Shown one piece after another: positions 27,848-36,061 of a stretch of 64,000 nt of DNA. A program made the position numbers and the translations under genes. Position 1 is the stretch's first letter, and every line of letters begins with the position of its first letter. The notes beneath the pieces are model-generated. The model searched no databases. It saw nothing but the letters and a program-made list of their open reading frames with translations, and was not told the origin of the DNA. Origin of the DNA: an uncultured Oscillospiraceae bacterium (GTDB lineage Bacteria; Bacillota; Clostridia; Oscillospirales; Acutalibacteraceae); assembly GCA_900542575.1 (NCBI GenBank), contig UQOE01000008.1:1-64000 (forward strand), in the 5' to 3' direction.

Positions 27848-28564
27848 TCAGCCGAGGAACGGATATTCCAGAACGTGGGAGGGGACGCGGAAGCAGACAT
27901 AATTGACGGGCTGTTCTTTGCCGGTGAAATACATCCAGCGCGTCATTTCGACGATGGGCTCTTTTTCTTTGACGCCGAACTCTTCCATTTCCTCGGGGGT
28001 CATGTCGCGGACCCGGGTATCGGTGGTGAAATGCTCAATGGGCGTATCTGAGTTAGTCAGGAGATTGTGGGCAAGAGAACCGGTCAGGTCATCGGTGTTG
28101 AGCTTGGAGAAGGCAAAGGGCGTATAGTAGTCTTCTTCGACCGCCAGCAGCGTGTTTTCTGTTTTGCGCAGACGCTTAATGTAATAGACGCGGCTGCCTT
28201 TGTCCCAGTGCTCGGTCAGGGGAGCATCCTGTACTGTAATTTCATTTTCTTTCAGGACTTCATTGGTGTCCGAGATGCCGAGGTGCTTCAGCATAAAGCT
28301 CAGAGAGATGAATGGCTCCAGACCGTAGTGGCGGCTGCGCTCACTGACAAAAGTGCCGACGCCCTGCCGCTTGTAGATGGTACCTTCATTCTGAAGCTGA
28401 GCGAGAGCGGTGCGGACCGTTGCTCTCCCAACATGCAGGTCATCCATCAGCTGAAATTCCGTCGGGAGCTGGGAATGGGCCGGATACTTGCCCGAGATAA
28501 TAAGCTTCATGATGTAGTCCTTTACATAGGTGTAAAGGGTAGGGGAATTTTCGGTTTTGGCCAT
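27848..28564 (-). CDS. GntR/HutC family transcriptional regulator
   Basis: A 238-residue regulator with an N-terminal winged helix (LYTYVKDYIMKLIISGKYPAHSQLPTEFQLMDDLHVGRATVRTAL, read at residues 10-55) and a C-terminal UTRA effector domain (about 90-235). HutC-type members often sense sugar phosphates or amino sugars. The ATG at 28564 follows AAGGAGG; the frame is open to 28708 but that part is non-coding. No obvious target gene lies next to it: the TetR gene upstream is in the same direction. Confidence 0.88.
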   Translation of the reverse strand: MAKTENSPTLYTYVKDYIMKLIISGKYPAHSQLPTEFQLMDDLHVGRATVRTALAQLQNEGTIYKRQGVGTFVSERSRHYGLEPFISLSFMLKHLGISDTNEVLKENEITVQDAPLTEHWDKGSRVYYIKRLRKTENTLLAVEEDYYTPFAFSKLNTDDLTGSLAHNLLTNSDTPIEHFTTDTRVRDMTPEEMEEFGVKEKEPIVEMTRWMYFTGKEQPVNYVCFRVPSHVLEYPFLG

Positions 28565-28624
28565 GATTCGGCCTCCTTTTTTCTGAAAACAAACAAAAAC
28601 AGACAAATGTGCAATACTAAGCCA

Positions 28625-28653
28625 ATAATACACAACTGTTCTTGAAAAGTAAA
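28625..28653 (-). promoter_or_regulatory. Promoter of the GntR gene
   Basis: On the minus strand TTTACT (complement of 28648-28653), 17-base spacer, TATTAT (complement of 28625-28630), about 60 bases upstream of the start codon. Confidence 0.55.
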
Positions 28654-28821
28654 GCACATGTACAAACGAAATTGTGAAATATCTTTGAGGATAGAGTAAA
28701 TACGCCAAAGTTCAAGGAATGGTCATGCGATCGTGCGGTTGTCCTATGTTGACTGTACTTACAGAATAGAACAGGGAGCAGGGAACAACCCGAAAACAAT
28801 TGGACTTATGAACATAATATG

Positions 28822-29412
28822 TTATGAATCAGAGGCCGGGGCAGAGAAGTAGGGCCGCAGACTCTGGAAAAACGCATCGGACTGCGCAATGAATGCGTCG
28901 AAGTCAAACTGCTCATTCCCGAGTTCCAGCTGAACGATGATGCCGTCTGAGAGCAGCAGGGCCGCCCAGGCGAGGTAGTCGGCGTCGACGCCGGCAACGC
29001 GTTCCGCAATTTTTCCTGAGATAGCGGACTGGAACTGCTGATACCGTTCCAGAAGTTTTTTGCGAAGATTTTCATTGCCGCTGGCGGCGCTGGTCAGCAG
29101 ATGGAATCGGACGGCCGGCTCATAGACGTCCCTCTTTAAAACATAGGTGAAAAGACGGTGAAACGATGTATCCTTGCTGGCATTTTCTGTCCAGAGAAAG
29201 AGTTCTCTGTACTGCTGGTCCAGGTAGCGGTTGGCGAGGTCGTACAGAATATCGTCTTTGGTTTTGTAGTGGTAATAGAGGGTCCCCTTGGAAACGCCTG
29301 CAGCAGAAGCAATGGCGGCGAGTGAAATTTTGTCGACCGACTCCTCTTTCAGAAGCGCCTCTGCAGCGTCTAGAATTTTGTCTTCCACATTGTCTTTTCT
29401 GGGTGCGGCCAT
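28822..29412 (-). CDS. TetR/AcrR family regulator divergent from the lipid cluster
   Basis: A 196-residue TetR protein: helix-turn-helix at residues 25-50 (ISLAAIASAAGVSKGTLYYHYKTK), followed by an all-helical ligand domain. It is divergent from the flavoprotein-AGPS-lipid-kinase cluster, and a perfect inverted repeat lies in the shared region just past the -10 box of that cluster. The natural inference is that this protein represses the cluster, with a lipid or fatty acid/alcohol as inducer, but nothing in the sequence identifies the ligand. Confidence 0.88.
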   Translation of the reverse strand: MAAPRKDNVEDKILDAAEALLKEESVDKISLAAIASAAGVSKGTLYYHYKTKDDILYDLANRYLDQQYRELFLWTENASKDTSFHRLFTYVLKRDVYEPAVRFHLLTSAASGNENLRKKLLERYQQFQSAISGKIAERVAGVDADYLAWAALLLSDGIIVQLELGNEQFDFDAFIAQSDAFFQSLRPYFSAPASDS

Positions 29413-29444
29413 AGGGGTCTCCTCTCAAATTCGGTATGCTTCTT

Positions 29445-29473
29445 ATTCTACATCAGAAAAGAGGGTGCAACAA
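29445..29473 (-). promoter_or_regulatory. Promoter of the TetR gene
   Basis: On the minus strand TTGTTG (complement of 29468-29473), 17-base spacer, TAGAAT (complement of 29445-29450), about 35 bases upstream of the start codon. Confidence 0.55.
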
Positions 29474-29559
29474 GGCAGAGTTTGTTCGGACATCTGGCAC
29501 AACATAACAAAATTAAACAGAGATGTCGATGAATTTTAACATATATGCACAAAATCAGG

Positions 29560-29614
29560 TTGACTTCCCTGACAGATGCCCTGTATAATAGCTATAGTCG
29601 GTCAAACGACCGAC
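29560..29614 (+). promoter_or_regulatory. Lipid-cluster promoter with a TetR-type operator
   Basis: TTGACT (29560-29565), 18-base spacer, perfect TATAAT (29584-29589), then the perfect inverted repeat GTCGGTC-AAAC-GACCGAC at 29597-29614, which covers the expected start point of transcription. Size, symmetry and position fit a TetR repressor site. It is 17 bases before the start codon, so it could also form a hairpin near the ribosome binding site. Confidence 0.7.
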
Positions 29615-29633
29615 AAGAAAACGAGGTGACATG

Positions 29634-31355
29634 ATGTCGAGCAATGTATTGCTGAAGCGGAAACTGAAAAAGAAATACAGCGGCCGCGTTCAGCTGCAGG
29701 AGAAAGACGGTATTCTTCGTCTGACCGGGGAACTGGATTCTTGGGATGACATCTACCATGCCTGCGCTATGGCGGCAGCAAAGAACAGTACCACACATGT
29801 TGTCAATGATATCAGACTGAAGGGAGCGGATCCCATTCCCATGCGGATGCCCTCTTTGCAGGACAAGGCGCTGGAGGGCGCTTCGCCGGATGTACTTGTC
29901 ATCGGCGGGGGCATCTCCGGCTGTGCTATAGCACGGGAACTCTCCAAATGGAATCTGGATATCCTGCTGGTGGACAAGGAGGCGGACTTTGCTCTCCAGG
30001 CTTCCGGCCGCAACGACGGGGAAGTCCACGTCGGCGTCGACCTCTCAAAGGGCAGCCTGAAGCAGAAATACGTCCTGCTCGGCAATCATATGTATGATCA
30101 GCTCTGTGAGAACCTGGACGTCCCGTTCCGACGCATCGGTCAGTACGCCTGCTTTACGCAGGGCTGGCTGGAACCGTTCATCAAATGCTACGCATTCTGG
30201 CGGAAACACCACGACGGCGTCAAAGACGTCTCGGTTGTGGACCACGATGAGCTGCTCCGTGACAATCCGACCTTTAATCCGGACTTTGCCTTTGCCATGT
30301 ATAACAGCTCTGCCGGTATCGTCTCTCCCTATGAACTGACGATTGCCTATGCAGAGAATGCGGCGAAAAATGGCGTCAAAATATCTCTGAACACCGCGGT
30401 CACATCTATGGAAACCGAGAATGGAGTCATCCGCGCGGTTCACACGAATCGCGGAACCATTACTCCGAAGATCGTCGTCAACGCGGCAGGCGTCTTTGCA
30501 GACGATGTGGCGGAAATGGCGCATGACCGGTTTTATTCCATCCATCCCCGCCGGGGCACCGATGCCATTCAGGACCTGAAGTCCGGAAAGATTATCCACA
30601 CGGTAGCCTCCATAATAGAGATCAACAAAGAGGCCCTGACCGCCCACTCCAAAGGCGGCGGGCTGATGAATACGGTCCACGGCAATATTCTCGCCGGACC
30701 CGATGCCGTTGAGTGCCGTGAAAAAGAGGACTATTCCACACGACCGGAGAGCATCGAACGCATTTACAAAAAACAGGAGAAGACCGTGCCGCAGGCCAGC
30801 CCGCGGGACATCATCACCTACTTTACCGGCGTCCGCGCCCCGACCTTCGAGGAGGATTTTATCCTGGAATGGGGCCGGAAGTGCGGCAACCTGTATCACT
30901 GCGCCGGCATTCAGTCGCCGGGGATTACCTCTGCGCCGGCATTTGCCAAAGATATCTCCAGAGAAATTGCAGACCGGCTGCATGCGCAGACCAATCCGGA
31001 CTTCGACCCGAAGCGGAAAGGCATCCCGAAACTGAATCAGATGCCGCCGGAACAGCGGGCGGAAATGATTGCGAAGAACCCCGACTACGGCGTCATCATC
31101 TGCCGCTGCGAGGAAATCAGCAAAGGAGAAATCCTCGACGCACTGAACAGCCCATACTGTCCGCAGACGGTAGATGCGGTCAAAAAGCGGGTGCGCCCCG
31201 GAATGGGACGCTGTCAGGGCGGATTCTGTTCTCCGCTGGTCACAAAAATTATTGCAGAGAAAAATCACACCCCGCTGGAGGACGTCCGCAAGTCGTCCGC
31301 CGAGTCGGTGATGCTCTATGGCAGGACGAAAGGAGGCGCTTTCCATGAGGACTGA
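29634..31355 (+). CDS. GlpA-type FAD dehydrogenase with BON-like N-terminus and BFD [2Fe-2S] domain
   Basis: A 573-residue flavoprotein. Residues 1-75 read like a BON domain (VQLQEKDGILRLTGELDS ... HVVNDIRLKG). Residues 85-440 are a DAO-type FAD domain with VLVIGGGISGCAIARELS and HVGVDL, as in anaerobic glycerol-3-phosphate dehydrogenase GlpA. Residues about 485-545 are a BFD-like iron-sulfur domain with CRCEE and GRCQGGFC. It probably oxidises glycerol-3-phosphate or a related hydroxyl donor. The second of two adjacent ATGs (29634) is better spaced from GAGG. It overlaps the next gene by 11 bases. Confidence 0.82.
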   Translation: MSSNVLLKRKLKKKYSGRVQLQEKDGILRLTGELDSWDDIYHACAMAAAKNSTTHVVNDIRLKGADPIPMRMPSLQDKALEGASPDVLVIGGGISGCAIARELSKWNLDILLVDKEADFALQASGRNDGEVHVGVDLSKGSLKQKYVLLGNHMYDQLCENLDVPFRRIGQYACFTQGWLEPFIKCYAFWRKHHDGVKDVSVVDHDELLRDNPTFNPDFAFAMYNSSAGIVSPYELTIAYAENAAKNGVKISLNTAVTSMETENGVIRAVHTNRGTITPKIVVNAAGVFADDVAEMAHDRFYSIHPRRGTDAIQDLKSGKIIHTVASIIEINKEALTAHSKGGGLMNTVHGNILAGPDAVECREKEDYSTRPESIERIYKKQEKTVPQASPRDIITYFTGVRAPTFEEDFILEWGRKCGNLYHCAGIQSPGITSAPAFAKDISREIADRLHAQTNPDFDPKRKGIPKLNQMPPEQRAEMIAKNPDYGVIICRCEEISKGEILDALNSPYCPQTVDAVKKRVRPGMGRCQGGFCSPLVTKIIAEKNHTPLEDVRKSSAESVMLYGRTKGGAFHED

Positions 31356-32610
31356 TGTCCTGGTCATCGGCGGCGGCCCCGCCGGCCTGGCCGCGGCAAT
31401 TGCCGCCAAAAAGCAGGGGGCAGACGTCCTGCTCATTGAACGGGAAAACCGTCTGGGCGGTATTCTCAAACAGTGTATCCATGACGGGTTCGGACTGGTC
31501 CGCTTCCAGGAAAAACTCTCCGGTCCGGAGTACGCCGAGCGGTTTATCGACGAATTTTACGCACAGGACATTCCGGCCATGACGCAGACTTTCGTTACCA
31601 ACCTGGAGAAAACCCAGACCGGTTTTCGTGCTACAGTCGTGAATCGCAGCGGCGTTACGGTCATTGAGACCGCGTCGCTGATCATGGCCACCGGCTGCCG
31701 GGAACGTACGGCCAAGCAGGTCTTCATCCACGGGACGCGTCCGGCCGGCGTCTACACCGCGGGCACGGCGCAGCATTTTATCAATCTGATGGGGGAGATG
31801 CCGACGAAGCGGTGCGTCATCCTGGGTTCCGGCGACATCGGGCTGATTATGGCCCGGCGGCTGACGCTGGAGGGCGCCGAGGTGGTCGGCGTCTATGAGG
31901 TCAAACCGACCCCGTCCGGGCTGACGCGAAATATCCATCAGTGTCTGCACGACTACAACATTCCTCTTTATCTCTCCCATACGGTAACCCGCGTGTTCGG
32001 CCAGGACCGTCTGACCGGCGTGGAGATTGCCGAGGTAGATGAAAAGATGCATCCTATTAAGGGGACCGAGCAGCGCATCGACTGCGACGCGCTCATTCTC
32101 TCCGTCGGACTCATCCCGGAAAACGAGCTTACGGAACGGCTCGGTGCGGAGATGGATCCCCGGACTAAAGGTCCGAAGTGCGACGCCTCGCTGATGACCT
32201 CCGTCCCGGGCCTGTTCTCCTGCGGCAATGCGCTGCATGTCAACGACCTCGTGGACTACGTCTCCGAGAGCGGCGAAATTGCCGGTGCAGGGGCAGCTGC
32301 CTTTGCAAAACAGCAGCAGGAGACGGACCGAACCACAATCCCGCTGAAGGCGGGCGACAAGGTCCTCTACATTGTCCCCCAGGCGCTGGATCTAAAGGTC
32401 CGCAACGACAAAACTATCGTCTACTTCCGCAGCCGGGAAATTCTGGACAAGAGCGTCTTTCGCATTAAATCCGGAGATCGGGTGGTCTACGAGAAAAAGT
32501 TCCCGTTCCTCCGGCCGCCGGAAATGGAAAAACTGGTTGTCAACTTTGACCAGGCAGAACTGTGTCCGAATGATCAGCTGACGGCGGAAATCGAGGTGGC
32601 GGCAAAATGA
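31345..32610 (+). CDS. FAD/NAD-dependent oxidoreductase (GlpB-like partner)
   Basis: A 421-residue flavoprotein of the pyridine nucleotide-disulfide type: FAD motif VLVIGGGPAGLAAAIAA at the start, NAD motif CVILGSGDIGLIMARRL near residue 158, and a FAD-closing GLFSCGNALHVNDLVDYVSESG near 290. It follows AGGAGG and overlaps the GlpA-like gene by 11 bases and the DUF1667 gene by 4. The GlpA-like/this protein/DUF1667 trio recurs in Clostridia and spirochaetes and is treated as a glycerol-3-phosphate dehydrogenase complex; activity here is inference. Confidence 0.82.
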   Translation: MRTDVLVIGGGPAGLAAAIAAKKQGADVLLIERENRLGGILKQCIHDGFGLVRFQEKLSGPEYAERFIDEFYAQDIPAMTQTFVTNLEKTQTGFRATVVNRSGVTVIETASLIMATGCRERTAKQVFIHGTRPAGVYTAGTAQHFINLMGEMPTKRCVILGSGDIGLIMARRLTLEGAEVVGVYEVKPTPSGLTRNIHQCLHDYNIPLYLSHTVTRVFGQDRLTGVEIAEVDEKMHPIKGTEQRIDCDALILSVGLIPENELTERLGAEMDPRTKGPKCDASLMTSVPGLFSCGNALHVNDLVDYVSESGEIAGAGAAAFAKQQQETDRTTIPLKAGDKVLYIVPQALDLKVRNDKTIVYFRSREILDKSVFRIKSGDRVVYEKKFPFLRPPEMEKLVVNFDQAELCPNDQLTAEIEVAAK

Positions 32611-32978
32611 GTGAGACGAAAACCATGGTCTGCATTACCTGCCCGCGCGGCTGCACGATGCAGGTGACGACCGAGGACGACGGGACGATCACCGTAACCG
32701 GAAACACCTGTAAACGGGGCGAAAAATTTGCAAAGCAGGAGCTGACCAATCCGACCCGTACCATCTGTTCCACAGTGGCCACCGCCTTTCCGGAGACGCC
32801 GGTGCTTCCGTGCCGCGTCTCGGCGGAAATTCCGAAAGACCGCATTTTTGATGTTATGAAAGAAATTAATGGAGTCACGGTCCGTGAGCGAATCGGACGT
32901 GGCGACGTCATCATTCCAGACGTTTTGGGACTTGGGGTCGATGTTATCTGTACCTCAGACGTGCTGAAACAGAACTGA
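32607..32978 (+). CDS. DUF1667 domain protein
   Basis: A 123-residue DUF1667 protein. Cys residues lie in MVCITCPRGC at the N-terminus and in GNTCKRG near residue 36, four in all, suited to an iron-sulfur cluster; the remaining part ends RIGRGDVIIPDVLGLGVDVICTSD. It is likely the small electron-transfer or assembly subunit of the two preceding flavoproteins. ATGA overlap with the upstream stop implies tight coupling. Confidence 0.85.
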   Translation: MSETKTMVCITCPRGCTMQVTTEDDGTITVTGNTCKRGEKFAKQELTNPTRTICSTVATAFPETPVLPCRVSAEIPKDRIFDVMKEINGVTVRERIGRGDVIIPDVLGLGVDVICTSDVLKQN

Positions 32979-32992
32979 AAGGAGAACCAAGA

Positions 32993-34795
32993 ATGGCTTA
33001 TAAACCCTACAAAGGCTTTGAACCGAAGTGGATCACCAAGGCCGCCGCGCCGGATTCCTACCGCTCCATCTTCCGCTGGGGCGACCCGAATTTCTTCAAA
33101 CTCCCGAAGGAATCCCTCTACAAGATGATGAAAGACCGTTTCGATGTCGACGATTCCGCCTTCAAAGACTATGCAATGGACCTCGGCTTCGACAAAGTTG
33201 AGCTCGGCCCGGAGTACGCGCCGAAGATGGAGCAGAAACATCTGGACTTCTTCAAGAGCGTCTACGGCGACGACATGTCACAGGGCGACTATGACCGTCT
33301 TTCGGTCATGTACGGCCAGACCTGCTATGACCTTCTCCGTCTGCGTGAGAAAAAATATGACTCTCTTCCGGACCTCGTCGTTTACCCGAGCACCGCGGAG
33401 CAGATTCAGAAGACCGTCTACTACTGCGCCGAGAACAAGATCCCGCTGTATGTCTACGGCGGCGGTTCCTCCGTCACCCGCGGCGTGGAGCCCGTCAAAG
33501 GCGGCGTCAGCATGGACATGCGCAGAAAATACAACAAGGTTCTGTATGTCAATGAGATTGACCAGACTGTTACGGTTCAGACCGGCATCTCCGGCCCGGA
33601 TTTTGAGAACCATCTCAACCACGCCAAAGAGGAGTACGGCACCAAACTCAACTACACCTGCGGCCACTTCCCGCAGTCCTTTGAGTACTCCAGCGTCGGC
33701 GGATGGGTCGTCACCCGAGGATCCGGCCAGAACTCCACATATTACGGCTGCGCCCCTGACCTGGTTGTTCAGCAGAAATATGCAACTCCCCGCGGCGAAG
33801 TCCTGACTTCCCATTACCCGCGCGAGGCCACCGGCCCGAACATGAATCAGATTATGATGGGCTCGGAGGGCACATTCGGTGTTCTGACCGAGGTCACCAT
33901 GAAGATGTACCGCTATATGCCGCAGAACCGCCTGCGCTATTCCTACATGTTCAAGACCTGGAAAGACGCCATGGCGGCCGCCCGTGAAATGATGCAGGCC
34001 GAGTGCGGCTTCAGCTCCGTCTTCCGTCTCTCCGACGAGGAGGAGACCAACATGATGCTCCGCCTCTACAACGTAGACGACACTCCCATTCAGCCCATCC
34101 TCGATAAACTGGGCTACAAGGATATGGAGCGCTGCCTGTTCCTTGGATTCACGGAGGGCGAGAAGGGATATTCCCGCAACGTCTATAAGAACATTTTGAA
34201 GATTGCCGTCAAACACGGCGCCATCCCGCTCTCGGGTCTCATCTGCAAGAGCTGGGAGAAAGGCCGTTTCAACGATCCGTACCTGCGCGACACCATCATG
34301 GACTTCGGCGTCTGCGTCGACACCCTCGAGTGCTGCGTCAACTGGTCCAATATGGAGAAGGTTCACCGTGAGGTGCGCAAGGTCTGCCATGCACTGCCCA
34401 ACACGGTTGTCACCACCCATATGTCCCATTGCTATCCGCAGGGCGCAAATCTGTATTTCATCTTCCTGACCCGTATCGACCAGTCAGCGGAGTTTAAGAG
34501 ATATCTCAACACGATTCTGGACGCCATCCAGAAATCCGGCGCCGCTATTTCGCATCACCACGGCATCGGCAAGATGTTTGCCCCGTGGCTCGAGGCCGGA
34601 ATCGGCGAGACCGAGTATGGAGTCTTCAAGGTGCTGAAGGATTACTTCGACCCGAACTACACCATGAACCCCGGCGGCACGATCGGCCTGGATCTGCCGG
34701 AAGAGGAGAAACGGAAGTTCCGCAAGGGCTACCATGACGGGTACAACACCCCTGCCTGGGATGCGGTTATCAACTACGAGTCAGAGGAGAAATAG
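32993..34795 (+). CDS. Alkyl-dihydroxyacetonephosphate synthase-like flavoprotein
   Basis: A 600-residue FAD-binding PCMH protein. The FAD domain has YGGGSSVTRGVEP (about 155) and SSVGGWVVTRGSGQNSTYYG (about 230), and IMMGSEGTFGVLTEVTMKM matches the FAD-domain end. Features specific to alkyl-DHAP synthase rather than D-lactate or glycolate oxidases are the triple His in SHHHGIGK (His521-523), a Tyr in NLYFIF (Tyr488) where the synthase has its catalytic Tyr, and the C-terminal DPNYTMNPGG. The synthase swaps the acyl group of acyl-DHAP for a fatty alcohol, forming the ether bond. A related oxidase remains possible. Confidence 0.78.
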   Translation: MAYKPYKGFEPKWITKAAAPDSYRSIFRWGDPNFFKLPKESLYKMMKDRFDVDDSAFKDYAMDLGFDKVELGPEYAPKMEQKHLDFFKSVYGDDMSQGDYDRLSVMYGQTCYDLLRLREKKYDSLPDLVVYPSTAEQIQKTVYYCAENKIPLYVYGGGSSVTRGVEPVKGGVSMDMRRKYNKVLYVNEIDQTVTVQTGISGPDFENHLNHAKEEYGTKLNYTCGHFPQSFEYSSVGGWVVTRGSGQNSTYYGCAPDLVVQQKYATPRGEVLTSHYPREATGPNMNQIMMGSEGTFGVLTEVTMKMYRYMPQNRLRYSYMFKTWKDAMAAAREMMQAECGFSSVFRLSDEEETNMMLRLYNVDDTPIQPILDKLGYKDMERCLFLGFTEGEKGYSRNVYKNILKIAVKHGAIPLSGLICKSWEKGRFNDPYLRDTIMDFGVCVDTLECCVNWSNMEKVHREVRKVCHALPNTVVTTHMSHCYPQGANLYFIFLTRIDQSAEFKRYLNTILDAIQKSGAAISHHHGIGKMFAPWLEAGIGETEYGVFKVLKDYFDPNYTMNPGGTIGLDLPEEEKRKFRKGYHDGYNTPAWDAVINYESEEK

Positions 34796-34810
34796 AGAGG
34801 TAAGCTGACA

Positions 34811-34845
34811 GCAGAATCCTCCTGCAGAGGCAGGGGGAATTCTGC
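34811..34845 (+). promoter_or_regulatory. Intergenic hairpin between the AGPS-like and lipid kinase genes
   Basis: GCAGAATCCTCCTG (34811-34824) pairs with CAGGGGGAATTCTGC (34831-34845) with one bulge, loop CAGAGG. There is no T run, so it is more likely an mRNA-stabilising or processing hairpin than a terminator. Confidence 0.5.
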
Positions 34846-34876
34846 CTGTCTGCAGAAAGGGAAACGGTAAAGTGAA

Positions 34877-35953
34877 ATGAAACATTATTTTGTGGAGAAT
34901 CCCGTCTCCGGCAAAAACAACCCCGTTGACATTGTCAATGAGCTGATCATTCCTGCTGCGGAGAAGAACGGGATCGACTACGAGATCTACCAGACCAAAG
35001 AACGGGGCGACGGGGAACGCTTCGTCCGGGAGAAATGCAAAGAGGCGAATGGCGCACCGGTCCGATTTTACTCGGTCGGCGGCGACGGCACACTCTATGA
35101 AGTGGTGAACGGCGCATTTGGATTCGACAACGCGGAGATCACCTGCGTCCCAAAGGGTTCGGGCAACGACTACATCCGGCTCTACGGCGGGAGAGAGGCT
35201 TTTCTCAACATTGAGAATCTGATTAACGGTTCTCCGGTCACGGTCGATGGCCTGACCATTGATGACGGCAGCGGCTGGACGGAAGTTGCCATTAATCAGG
35301 CCTCCATGGGCTTTGACGCCGAGGCCTGCGCGTATCAGGGCGCCATGAAAAAATTCCCGGGCGCCATCGGCCATGCCACGTATGCGCTGGCCGGCCTGTA
35401 CTGCATGTTTACCAAAGTCTACAACACTTTTTCCTGCAAGGTGGACGGGAAGCCAATTCCGGGACCGTTCCTCTTTGCTGTCGGCTGCAACTCCAAATGG
35501 TATGGCAGCGGCATCAAAGTAGCACGGTTTGCAGACCCCACGGACGGCATGCTCGACTGTGTCCTGTTCCGCCGTACCATCTGGTGGCCGACTGTGTTTA
35601 AAATCGGTCTTTATGACTGGCAGATTGCGGGCACCCACTATAAACGTCCCTACTGTGAGTACATCCGCGGGAAAAAGATGGAGTTCCAGGCGGAGAAACC
35701 GGTTGAGATCAACGTCGACGGCGAATGCCGCAAGGTTACCCGGATGACCCTTGAGGTCGCCCCGGGCGCATTTCGCTTTGTCGTCCCGAAGGGAAGCGAG
35801 TTCTTCGAAAAGCAGGCCAATCATGATCTTGACACCGATATCGATCTCGGATTCTGGCACAAAGAACCCTATAAAACCATCGCCAACACCCTGAAACCTT
35901 TTGACTGGATTGTCAACAAGGGCATCATGGGATATGGCAGAAAACGCCATTAA
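34877..35953 (+). CDS. Diacylglycerol/lipid kinase family protein 1
   Basis: A 358-residue DagK/YegS-family lipid kinase: NPVSGKNN at the start, the nucleotide-binding SVGGDGTLYEVVNGAFG near residue 60, and the VPKGSGNDYIRLYGG motif near residue 95. The family phosphorylates diacylglycerol or other lipid alcohols. The ribosome binding site is weak or distant (AAAGG about 17 bases upstream). It is a close paralogue of the next gene, both starting MKHYF, so they arose by tandem duplication. Confidence 0.85.
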   Translation: MKHYFVENPVSGKNNPVDIVNELIIPAAEKNGIDYEIYQTKERGDGERFVREKCKEANGAPVRFYSVGGDGTLYEVVNGAFGFDNAEITCVPKGSGNDYIRLYGGREAFLNIENLINGSPVTVDGLTIDDGSGWTEVAINQASMGFDAEACAYQGAMKKFPGAIGHATYALAGLYCMFTKVYNTFSCKVDGKPIPGPFLFAVGCNSKWYGSGIKVARFADPTDGMLDCVLFRRTIWWPTVFKIGLYDWQIAGTHYKRPYCEYIRGKKMEFQAEKPVEINVDGECRKVTRMTLEVAPGAFRFVVPKGSEFFEKQANHDLDTDIDLGFWHKEPYKTIANTLKPFDWIVNKGIMGYGRKRH

Positions 35954-35971
35954 TTGGTTCCTTTCCATAAC

Positions 35972-36008
35972 GGCTGTCCCGCGGTTCCGGCGGGGCGGCC
36001 CTTTTTTT
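35972..36008 (+). terminator. Intrinsic terminator between the two lipid kinase genes
   Basis: An 11-bp GC-rich stem with two G-U pairs (35972-35982 with 35990-36000), a 7-base loop and seven T residues. Confidence 0.85.
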
Positions 36009-36024
36009 GTCGATTTGCCTATGC

Positions 36025-36048
36025 TACAATACGGTTAAAATGAACCGT
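36025..36048 (+). promoter_or_regulatory. -10-like box and inverted repeat before lipid kinase 2
   Basis: TACAAT (36025-36030) is followed by the perfect inverted repeat ACGGTT-AAAATG-AACCGT (36031-36048), which ends 2 bases before the GGAGG site of the second kinase. It may be an operator or an RNA hairpin at the ribosome binding site. Confidence 0.4.
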
Positions 36049-36061
36049 TTTGGAGGACGAA

